Part shown: piece by piece, positions 56,025 to 64,000 of the stretch | Position numbering within the stretch: position 1 is the first letter of the stretch | Layout: every line of letters starts with the position of its first letter | Assembly: GCF_902196135.1 (NCBI RefSeq) | Contig: NZ_CABIKE010000002.1 | Span: 62,001-126,000 of the forward strand | Length of the DNA: 64,000 nt | Direction of reading: 5' to 3' | From: Helicobacter suis | GTDB lineage: Bacteria; Campylobacterota; Campylobacteria; Campylobacterales; Helicobacteraceae | Notes under the pieces: generated by a model | What the model was told of the DNA's origin: nothing | The model's input: the letters and a program-made list of their open reading frames with translations, nothing else | Databases searched by the model: none | Program-made: the position numbers and the translations under genes

Positions 56025-56134
56025 CTAAAGTGGATCACACCTGCTTTAATGAGATTAATTGTTATCTTATGCCAGAGAGGGTAATATAGCACAGCAGATT
56101 TATATCTGGATATTCATACAATCAAAGGAAAATG

Positions 56135-56698
56135 ATGCGTGTTATTCTGATTTTGCTGGGTGTACTTTTGGTGGCGTGTGTTCCTGTTCATAAAAAGCAA
56201 GCTTTTTTAGCTGGCATGCCAGATTGGATGGTACAAGATCAAAGCATGTATGTAACTAGGGGGGTGGATAGTTCCCATGTCATTAATGGAGAGGTGAAAA
56301 AATCAGAGGCTATTGCTAGAGAACGGGCTAGATTTCGCGTAGCAATCCATATCGCTGGCAAAATCAAAAATATTTTTAAAATAACACAAAATGCCAACCA
56401 AAAACCCTATGATGATGCCATCTTTAAAGAGATCACACAAGCTATTGCCAACAGTCTAGATAAAGAGGAACAATTAGGCGAATATATCAACCCTAATAAC
56501 CAAGAAGTGTTTATGTTAGTGCGGGTCAATAGCTACAGTGTTATGCGTTTGGGGAGAGGTTTAAGCGAGATTAAAACACTAGACCCTGAAACGATTAAAC
56601 AAATCATGTCAGGTGTTCAAAAAGTCTTTAACGAGGCAGTATTAGAAAAAGATGCTAAGTCTAATCATGATTTCACCCAAGATCGCGGTGGGCATTAG
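56135..56698 (+). CDS. Lpp20-like lipoprotein
   Basis: 187 residues with lipobox LVAC (Cys about 15), then a MPDWMVQDQSMYVTRGVD start and KSEAIARERARFRVAIHIAGKI helix resembling the Lpp20 family. The second ATG (56135) is five bases after AAAGGA and preferred over 56132. It is followed 35 bases later by repeat copy B. Function unknown; probably an envelope lipoprotein. Confidence 0.8.
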   Translation: MRVILILLGVLLVACVPVHKKQAFLAGMPDWMVQDQSMYVTRGVDSSHVINGEVKKSEAIARERARFRVAIHIAGKIKNIFKITQNANQKPYDDAIFKEITQAIANSLDKEEQLGEYINPNNQEVFMLVRVNSYSVMRLGRGLSEIKTLDPETIKQIMSGVQKVFNEAVLEKDAKSNHDFTQDRGGH

Positions 56699-56733
56699 TC
56701 TTTATCCCCCGCACCGTTCAGCCAGAAAGCTTA

Positions 56734-56875
56734 GCTAAGTAGATTAAGGCCATCTAAAGGTTTTGTGTTACAACCGCCAGAGAAAGGGCTCACTTGGAGT
56801 AAAGGCTCAGGTCGCCCCTAGCGCTAGCCTATGATGATTCTCTTAATCCTGCAAGCTTAAGCTATGGGAGTATGC
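56734..56875 (+). repeat. interspersed intergenic repeat, copy B
   Basis: About 142 bases matching copy A at 19078-19212 in order and orientation, including AAGGTTTTGT, CAACCGCCAGAG, GCTAGCCT and AAGCTATG.GGAGTATGC. It lies between the convergent lipoprotein gene and trpG, beside a terminator. No open frame or tRNA-like fold was recognised. Confidence 0.65.
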
Positions 56876-56897
56876 AAAAACCCGCACTTTTAGCGGG
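56876..56897 (-). terminator. Rho-independent terminator of the trpEG transcript
   Basis: On the minus strand CCCGC-TAAAAGT-GCGGG followed by TTTTT. It lies 46 bases after the trpG stop. Confidence 0.75.
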
Positions 56898-56942
56898 ATA
56901 ATGCCTAGATATTAAACTTCTATACAATCCGGATAATGATAG

Positions 56943-57533
56943 CTAGTCATGCTCCGCTTTAGTTAAAAAATCTAGGCTTTGTTGTAATAGTTGCGCGCCT
57001 TTTAATGTCATGATGCTTTCTGGGTGGAATTGGTAGGCTAGGGCTTTATCTTGGGGGTGATAAATCCCCATTACAATATCTTTATAATGTGCGATTACTT
57101 GTAAGTAACTTGGCAAATTGCTAACCATTAAAGAATGATAACGCCCCACCTGCAAAGAATAACCCAATCCTTTAAAAGGTTCAAAGGGCTCAAGGGTAAT
57201 GCTTGAACTCATGCCATGTGCGATCTCTATGCTGCGTATAATTCTTGCTCCATAACTCTCTGCTAAGGCTTGCAATCCTAAACAAATCCCTAAAATCGGG
57301 AAATTCCCGCGTACGCGTTTCAAAATAGGCAAGAGTTCTCCGGAATGTTGTGGATCACCCGGACCGGGTGAGATAAAAAGTAAAGGCGTTTCTTTTTCAC
57401 TCTGCATCATTTTAAAAAGGGTATCTGCGGGTGTGGTGTTGCGAAACACGAGTACAGAATGCCCTAGCCCTTCTAAATCATAGACAAGATTATAAGTAAA
57501 AGAATCAAAATTATCTAAAAAGTAGATTTTCAT
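56943..57533 (-). CDS. trpG: anthranilate synthase glutamine amidotransferase subunit
   Basis: Supplies ammonia to TrpE. 196 residues with DNFDSFTYNLV, PGPGDP, the nucleophile Cys in GICLGLQALAE (about 83) and the His-Glu pair in QFHPESIMT. Four-base overlap with trpE. Stand-alone rather than fused. Confidence 0.94.
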   Translation of the reverse strand: MKIYFLDNFDSFTYNLVYDLEGLGHSVLVFRNTTPADTLFKMMQSEKETPLLFISPGPGDPQHSGELLPILKRVRGNFPILGICLGLQALAESYGARIIRSIEIAHGMSSSITLEPFEPFKGLGYSLQVGRYHSLMVSNLPSYLQVIAHYKDIVMGIYHPQDKALAYQFHPESIMTLKGAQLLQQSLDFLTKAEHD

Positions 57534-59044
57534 GCATGCGTCTTTAAAATAGCATTGATCACAGCTCTAGCTTTGGCTTTTGTCTCAGCAATTTCAGCCT
57601 CTATTAGGCTGTTTAGTACAATGCCTGCACCTGCTTGGATAATGGCGCGTTGATTTTGTACAAAAGCTGCACGAATCACAATGCATGTATCCATTGAACC
57701 ATCAGCGCATAAATACCCCACCGATCCACCATAAGAACCCCGCCGTTTACCCTCAAGTGCTGCAATGAGTTTAAGCGCCGCAATTTTAGGCGCGCCGCTT
57801 AAAGTCCCAGCATTCATAAAACTTCTATAAGCATGCAAAGCATCTAATCCTTCTTTGAGTTCACCTTGCACACATGAGCATAAATGCATGACATGGGCGT
57901 ATTTTTCTACCTTTAAAAGTTTGTTCACTAGTCTAGTATGAGGCTTAGCTACTCTAGCAATATCATTTCTAGCTAAATCTAAAAGCATAATATGCTCCGC
58001 GCGCTCTTTAGCATCGCTAAGTAAATCAAGCTCTAGGCGGTTATCTAGATCAAAATCAATGCTTCCATCGGGGTTTTTAGCACGGCTACGCGTACCGGCA
58101 ATGGGATAAATTTGGACTAAATTTGTAGAGGCATCGTATTTTAGCGCGCTCTCAGGACTAGCCCCAAAAAGGCTAAAATCCTGTGTCTGCATGTAAAACA
58201 TATAAGGGCTAGGATTTGTAACTTTGAGGTGGTAATAGGCGCTAAGTGGGTCTTTACATTCTAAATAAAAACTTCTAGAGGGCACGGCTTGGAAGATTTC
58301 CCCGGCCTTGATTTGCTCTTGAAGTGTGCTAACCATGCGCGCAAAAGCTGCATCGTTACAATTAGTGTTTAAGGTGGAGTTTTGGGGGTAGGTTTTAGGG
58401 CTAAATTCTTTAAGAGTTAAAGCCTTCTGTTTGAGTTCTTTGATTTTGTCTTGAATGAGAGCTTGGTATTTTTGATCAAAACAACTCCCTAGAATTTGTG
58501 TACTTTGCTTTTCATGATCGATGATGATTAAAGTCTCGGCCACATAAAAGAGAAAATCCGGGGCGCTATTGTCTTGTACTTTTAAGGTGGGCAAATCCTC
58601 AAAAGCCCCGATAAGTTCAAAGCCAAAAAGCCCCGCACAAAATAACCCAAAAGGATGGCTAGGTTTATTAGATACACCTTGAAAAATTTGGCGCAAAACA
58701 TCTAAAGGGCTTGGCATCTTAAGTTTTAAAAACTCATCATAAAGGGCCGTATTTTTGGGATAATGCAAGTACAGTTGCCCTTCTTGTAAGGGGGTTTTAA
58801 AAAGATTGGATAGCTGTTTTAAAAACACCGCTCCATTAGCACTCAGCGCCTCTACTAGCACGCATAAATCTAAACAGGTCAGTTTTAAGCAAGCATGAGA
58901 GAGGATTAAAGACTTTGTGTGGCGCTTGTTATCTGTCTGTGCACTTTCTAATAAAAGCGTATCGGGGCGTTTTAAAGAGGCATAAAGAGCTAGTGGGTGT
59001 TTAACATAAGGGATATGCTCTTCTAAACTAATCAAAACACCCAC
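57530..59044 (-). CDS. trpE: anthranilate synthase component I
   Basis: Converts chorismate to anthranilate. 504 residues with the tryptophan-feedback motif LLLESAQ near residue 30, EIFQAVPSRSF, the catalytic GTRSRAKNPDG region, DLARNDIARV and GTLSGAPK. It starts at a GTG two bases after the ppa stop. No leader peptide is present, so no attenuation. The other trp genes are not here. Confidence 0.95.
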   Translation of the reverse strand: MGVLISLEEHIPYVKHPLALYASLKRPDTLLLESAQTDNKRHTKSLILSHACLKLTCLDLCVLVEALSANGAVFLKQLSNLFKTPLQEGQLYLHYPKNTALYDEFLKLKMPSPLDVLRQIFQGVSNKPSHPFGLFCAGLFGFELIGAFEDLPTLKVQDNSAPDFLFYVAETLIIIDHEKQSTQILGSCFDQKYQALIQDKIKELKQKALTLKEFSPKTYPQNSTLNTNCNDAAFARMVSTLQEQIKAGEIFQAVPSRSFYLECKDPLSAYYHLKVTNPSPYMFYMQTQDFSLFGASPESALKYDASTNLVQIYPIAGTRSRAKNPDGSIDFDLDNRLELDLLSDAKERAEHIMLLDLARNDIARVAKPHTRLVNKLLKVEKYAHVMHLCSCVQGELKEGLDALHAYRSFMNAGTLSGAPKIAALKLIAALEGKRRGSYGGSVGYLCADGSMDTCIVIRAAFVQNQRAIIQAGAGIVLNSLIEAEIAETKAKARAVINAILKTHA

Positions 59045-59046
59045 TC

Positions 59047-59574
59047 TTAACCTAGAGCTTGTTGGTAATTTGCAAGTGCTTTTCTTAAAACTTCCTCAGC
59101 CTGTGCTTTATTGCCAAAATCCTTAACTTTTACCCATTTTTGAGGTTCTAGGTCTTTATAGGTTTCAAAAAAGTGTTTGATCTTTTGTAGCACAATGGGG
59201 GCTAAATCCTCCAAACTTTTAACATGCGCATAACGAGGGTCAATTTTACTTAGCGGTACAGCTAAAAGTTTTTCATCTCCAAGCCCTCCATCCTCCATAA
59301 TTAGCACACCAATTAAACGGCATTTAATCACGCTACCAGCTTGTAAAGGGTCTTCATTGAGTACTAAAATATCTGCTGGATCGCCATCATCACTAAGTGT
59401 ATGGGGTATAAAGCCATAATTAGCCGGATATACCATAGATGTAAACATGACTCGATCCACCACAACTGCCCCGCTTTCTTCATCTACTTCGTATTTGATT
59501 CGCGATCCATACGGGATTTCAATAACGGCATTTAATACATCCGCGTTACTAACTGGAATTTTTGAGATGTTCAT
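59047..59574 (-). CDS. ppa: inorganic pyrophosphatase (family I)
   Basis: Hydrolyses pyrophosphate. 175 residues, hexameric family I type, with IEIPYGSRIKYEVDEESG, YPANYGFIPHTLSDDGDPADILV and PLSKIDPRY holding the Asp-rich metal site. Lies between adk and trpE. Confidence 0.97.
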   Translation of the reverse strand: MNISKIPVSNADVLNAVIEIPYGSRIKYEVDEESGAVVVDRVMFTSMVYPANYGFIPHTLSDDGDPADILVLNEDPLQAGSVIKCRLIGVLIMEDGGLGDEKLLAVPLSKIDPRYAHVKSLEDLAPIVLQKIKHFFETYKDLEPQKWVKVKDFGNKAQAEEVLRKALANYQQALG

Positions 59575-59582
59575 AAATATCC

Positions 59583-60152
59583 TTAAAGTTGATTTTTTAT
59601 ATAAGTTTCAATGTCGTTTACAATTTCTGCAACACTGCGCTCGCCATTGATTTCTTGGTGTACTTCTAAAACCTTGTAAAACTCTACAATGCTCTCAATA
59701 GGTTTTAAATACACCTGCATGCGGTTATTAAAAACCTCCAAGCTATCATCTCCTCTAGAGCGTCCTAGTACTCTTTCTCTAGCCACAGCCTCACTAACTT
59801 TAACTTCAACTACGCCTTTGAGTTTTACCTCCTCTTGTGCTTTAAGCACGCGATCTAAAGCATGCATTTGTTCTACACTGCGCGGATAACCATCAATGAT
59901 AATGATCTCTTTAGAGGCATTTTTAATCGCATGGATAATGGTATCAATCACAATTTCTAAGGGTACTAACTCGCCCTTGCTTGTAAATTGTGCAATCTGC
60001 GTGCCCCTCTCACTTTGGCTAGCAATTTCTGCGCGTAATAAATCTCCGGTAGAATAATGCACCATATTAGCGCTATTGCGTTCTGCGATGAGTTGTGCGT
60101 CTGTAGTCTTGCCACTGCCCGGTGCGCCAATGATTAAAAACAATGCTTTCAT
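59583..60152 (-). CDS. adk: adenylate kinase
   Basis: Interconverts AMP, ADP and ATP. 189 residues, short-lid type, with [12 protein letters not shown] at the N-terminus, [10 protein letters not shown] and [11 protein letters not shown]. Precedes ppa by 8 bases and follows aspS by 9. Confidence 0.97.
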   Translation of the reverse strand: MKALFLIIGAPGSGKTTDAQLIAERNSANMVHYSTGDLLRAEIASQSERGTQIAQFTSKGELVPLEIVIDTIIHAIKNASKEIIIIDGYPRSVEQMHALDRVLKAQEEVKLKGVVEVKVSEAVARERVLGRSRGDDSLEVFNNRMQVYLKPIESIVEFYKVLEVHQEINGERSVAEIVNDIETYIKNQL

Positions 60153-60161
60153 AGTTATCCT

Positions 60162-61913
60162 TTAGATTTTTGGGGGTTTAGGGTTTCTTAAACGGATATG
60201 TAATTCTCGTAACTGCTCTTCTGAAGCGCTACTGGGGGCCTTACTTAATAGACAAGTGGCCTTTTGAGTCTTAGGAAAAGCAATCACATCGCGGATACTA
60301 GGCACTTTGGCTAAAAGCATGATGAGTCGATCAAAGCCCATAGCAAAACCTCCATGGGGAGGCGCGCCATACTGGAGTGCCTCTAATAAAAAGCCAAATT
60401 TTTCTTGGGCTTCTTGTTCACTAATGCCTAAAATCTTAAAAACTTCTTTTTGAATGGCCTGCTTATGGATACGGATACTCCCCCCTCCTAATTCCACTCC
60501 ATTAAGCACAATATCATAAGCAATAGATTGTATTTGGGTTGGCTCGCCTTCTAAATTTTTAGGCATCGTAAAAGGGTGATGGGCTGCGCTGAGTTTACCC
60601 TCTACTTCCTCAAACATAGGAAAATCCACAACCCATAAAAAGTTAAAAGCCTGAGAATCAATAAGATTTAAATCCTGCCCTAACTTAAGACGCAAACGCC
60701 CCATATAATCTAAAATGACCTTTTTTTCTCCTGCACCAAAGAAAAGAATATCGCCCACTTTAGCCTGAGTGCGTTTAAGAAGTGTTTCCAAAGCAGCCTC
60801 AGAAATAAATTTCACTAAAGGGCCTTTTGCTCCCTCTTCTTTTACTTGGATATAAGCCAAGCCCTTAGCACCAAATTGGCGTACAAATGCCTCAGCCTCG
60901 CTTAAATATTTGCGGCTTAAAAGGCGATCGCCTCCCTCTACTCTTAAAGCCTTAAAGCGATTATTTTTAGAATCACTAGCGATCTTTTTAAAAATCTCAT
61001 TGCTTGAATCTACAAACAAATCCCCCACTTCTACAAGGGGCATTTCAAAGCGCAAATCTGGTTTATCACTCCCATAAGATTCGATAGCTTCTTGATAGGT
61101 TAAGTGTTTAAAAGGAGGAGTAATTTCTACACCCACACAGCTAAAGACCGCTTTTAAAAGTGTCTCAGCCACCTCTATTACATCCTCTTGCGTACAAAAA
61201 CTCATCTCTACATCAATTTGGGTAAATTCTGGCTGTCTATCTGATCGCAAATCCTCATCTCTAAAACATTTAACAATCTGGTAATAGCGATCCATGCCAG
61301 CAACCATTAAAATTTGTTTAAAAAGTTGGGGGCTTTGGGGAAGAGCAAAAAATTGCCCGTCATGAACACGGCTTGGGATTAAAAAGTCTCGTGCGCCCTC
61401 AGGGGTTGTTTTAGAAAGCATAGGGGTTTCAATCTCTAAAAAATCCAAAGAATCCAAACAATCGCGTACGGCCTTAGCAACTTTACTGCGCATTTTAAAA
61501 ATCTCATAAGCCTTAGTGGAGCGCAAATCTAAATAACGATACTGCAAACGCAAATCCTCATTTACATTACTATCACCAATGCTAATAGGCGGGGTTAGGC
61601 TTTTGCTTTCAATGCATAGATCACTCAATACAACCTCAATTTGGCCGGTTTTAAGTTTGGGATTTTCTAAACCCTTTTCTCTAGCACGCACCACACCCTC
61701 AACAATGAGTACATCTTCATGCCTAACTAAACTAGCCTGCTCATAAGCTTTAGAGTTAGGATCACACACCAACTGCACCAGCCCGCTTTTATCCCTTAGA
61801 TCAATAAAGATCACCCCTCCATGATCGCGGTAATTATGACACCAACCACAGAGTTTAACACTCTTTTTAAGATCAATTAGACCCACCTCTGCACATAACT
61901 GCGTTCTTAGCAT
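60162..61913 (-). CDS. aspS: aspartyl-tRNA synthetase
   Basis: 583 residues, bacterial type with the GAD insertion. Motifs: [38 protein letters not shown] (motif 2) and GFAMGFDRL (motif 3). In Helicobacter it also charges tRNA-Asn with Asp, corrected by GatCAB (established). The ATG at 61913 has a GAAGGG site; the frame to 61967 overlaps cheV and is rejected. Confidence 0.97.
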   Translation of the reverse strand: MLRTQLCAEVGLIDLKKSVKLCGWCHNYRDHGGVIFIDLRDKSGLVQLVCDPNSKAYEQASLVRHEDVLIVEGVVRAREKGLENPKLKTGQIEVVLSDLCIESKSLTPPISIGDSNVNEDLRLQYRYLDLRSTKAYEIFKMRSKVAKAVRDCLDSLDFLEIETPMLSKTTPEGARDFLIPSRVHDGQFFALPQSPQLFKQILMVAGMDRYYQIVKCFRDEDLRSDRQPEFTQIDVEMSFCTQEDVIEVAETLLKAVFSCVGVEITPPFKHLTYQEAIESYGSDKPDLRFEMPLVEVGDLFVDSSNEIFKKIASDSKNNRFKALRVEGGDRLLSRKYLSEAEAFVRQFGAKGLAYIQVKEEGAKGPLVKFISEAALETLLKRTQAKVGDILFFGAGEKKVILDYMGRLRLKLGQDLNLIDSQAFNFLWVVDFPMFEEVEGKLSAAHHPFTMPKNLEGEPTQIQSIAYDIVLNGVELGGGSIRIHKQAIQKEVFKILGISEQEAQEKFGFLLEALQYGAPPHGGFAMGFDRLIMLLAKVPSIRDVIAFPKTQKATCLLSKAPSSASEEQLRELHIRLRNPKPPKI

Positions 61914-61929
61914 GATTAACCCTTCACTT

Positions 61930-62877
61930 TTATTTGAGATATTCTTGTAAGAGTTCTTGGATTTCATCAGGGTGGGATTTGATCACAAACCCATCGGCAT
62001 GCAAAGAATCGGCTAGTTGTTTATTAGACTCGCTACTCATAGATGAGTTAATGATAACGGGTAAATGTTTGGTTCTCGCATCTGCTTTAATGCGTCTAAG
62101 CACTTCAAAACCAGAAACTACTGGCATTTCTAAATCCGTTACAACCGCCCCGACTTGATCGATCATGTTTTCAGAAAATAAACGCTTAAGTAGTGCATCG
62201 CCATTGGGGAAAGCCTCGTATTTTAAATGCAAATTAGAAATAATTCTTTCCAGATGATGCATGGCCACCTGAGAATCCTCAGCAATAAAAATGAGTTTAT
62301 CGCTTTTAATGGCATCTACAAACTGGGTTTTGAGTTGATCGATCTCTTGCATAGTTGGGAAAGTCTCTACTAGCATTTTTTCTACATCTAAAATTTGAAT
62401 CACGCGATCTTGTTCAAAACGCGTGATCGCGCTCACTTTGCCACCTGTATTAAACCCCTGTTTATCCCCCACACTCACCTCAGCCCAATTTTTATGCACA
62501 ATGTATTTAATCGCAAAGATTTTAAGCCCCACCACACAGCCTGAAAACTCGCATACAACCACCAAATTTTTATCACTCTGTATAGAGGCTTGGCTTAAAT
62601 CTTGATTGGGAAACTTAGAATCAAAATATAACCACCGCCTAACATCAATGAAAGGTACAGATTCGCCACGAATGGTTAGAAAACCTAGCATCATGCTATC
62701 ATTTCCCCCTACCGTTTCTGTAACATCTCCATCATAGTGGATAATTTCACGGATTTTAAAGATATTAATCGCGTACAATTCAGCATCGTTATTCGCATCG
62801 CTATCTAAAGTAAAACACAGAAACTGGGCTTCATTATTCAGGTGGAGAGAAATAATGCTATCAATATCGCCAACCAA
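61930..62877 (-). CDS. cheV: CheV chemotaxis coupling protein (CheW-receiver hybrid), CheV2-like
   Basis: 315 residues: CheW-like domain (about 15-165; [20 protein letters not shown]) and a receiver (about 190-315) with [12 protein letters not shown] and the phospho-Asp in [18 protein letters not shown]. Second CheV of the window. The neighbours aspS, adk and ppa match cheV2 in H. pylori. The start is a TTG at 62877 with AAGGGA at 5-6 bases. Confidence 0.92.
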   Translation of the reverse strand: MVGDIDSIISLHLNNEAQFLCFTLDSDANNDAELYAINIFKIREIIHYDGDVTETVGGNDSMMLGFLTIRGESVPFIDVRRWLYFDSKFPNQDLSQASIQSDKNLVVVCEFSGCVVGLKIFAIKYIVHKNWAEVSVGDKQGFNTGGKVSAITRFEQDRVIQILDVEKMLVETFPTMQEIDQLKTQFVDAIKSDKLIFIAEDSQVAMHHLERIISNLHLKYEAFPNGDALLKRLFSENMIDQVGAVVTDLEMPVVSGFEVLRRIKADARTKHLPVIINSSMSSESNKQLADSLHADGFVIKSHPDEIQELLQEYLK

Positions 62878-62915
62878 AGTATCCCTTCTTAAGCTAATCT
62901 GACCTAAAATATTAA

Positions 62916-64000
<1,085 letters not shown>

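Noticed and set aside
56060-56085. Possible Fur-like AT-rich palindrome before the Lpp20-like lipoprotein
   Set aside because: Only a partial match to AATAAT-type operators; too weak to call.

Overview
The window comes from a gastric Helicobacter outside the H. pylori species (felis/heilmannii-like group is my inference). The genus call rests on a CheA-CheY fusion with CheV proteins, a HugZ haem oxygenase, Lpp20 lipoproteins, a Hop-type porin, a ComB6/ComB7 pair, a TRL lipoprotein inside a tRNA cluster, and gene order that matches H. pylori blocks as I remember them. Examples are rpsR-ssb-rpsF-holA...aroE-SH3-yejB-yejA-trpS-bioC / secG-frr-pyrE-RDD, plsC-(BatD-like)-ctpA, cheW-cheAY-cheV3-lpxH and ligA / cheV-aspS-adk-ppa. 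All comparisons with H. pylori are from memory, not from a search. No rRNA, CRISPR array, intact insertion sequence or replication origin was seen.

Layout. 1-4.8 kb: dnaN (partial), an AAA+ ATPase and der on the minus strand, then a small lipoprotein. 4.8-5.2 kb: five tRNAs (Lys-Glu-Val-Asp-Glu) behind one strong promoter. 5.2-13.1 kb: pbp1A, a chemoreceptor, cheW, cheAY and cheV. 13.1-14.7 kb: lpxH-like, thiS and an unknown zinc-ribbon membrane protein, followed by a 13-G tract. 14.9-18.9 kb: hugZ, rpsB-tsf-metK. 19-23 kb: repeat copy A, a lipoprotein, tRNA-Ala, plsC, a BatD-like protein and ctpA. 23-27.3 kb: comB6, comB7, an unknown exported protein and an NhaC antiporter. 27.3-28.1 kb: tRNA Ser/Cys/Leu/Gly with an embedded TRL lipoprotein carrying a (GT)8 repeat. 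28-32.4 kb: yejF, yejE, dcd, rlmN. 32.4-36.7 kb: a decayed Mu-like prophage. 36.8-43 kb: a membrane phosphoesterase, a Hop-like porin, a chemoreceptor with a CxxCH haem motif, ung and three lipoprotein/Lpp20-family genes. 43-54 kb: one near-continuous minus-strand operon of housekeeping genes with a restriction-modification pair inserted between aroE and holA. 54-56.7 kb: secG-frr-pyrE-RDD and a lipoprotein. 56.7-62.9 kb: repeat copy B, trpEG, ppa, adk, aspS, cheV. 62.9-64 kb: ligA (partial).

The most interesting items are: (1) a candidate R.PabI-family restriction DNA glycosylase with its adenine methyltransferase, coupled into an essential operon where H. pylori carries RNase R; the methyltransferase appears to start at an AUA codon; (2) several simple-sequence tracts placed where they could switch genes (G13 near hugZ, (GT)8 in the TRL signal peptide, G9 inside cheAY and inside an SH3-protein gene, A8 in a porin promoter); (3) two copies of a ~140-bp intergenic repeat of unknown nature; (4) a chemoreceptor likely to bind c-type haem; and (5) comB6-comB7 followed by an unknown exported protein instead of comB8-10.
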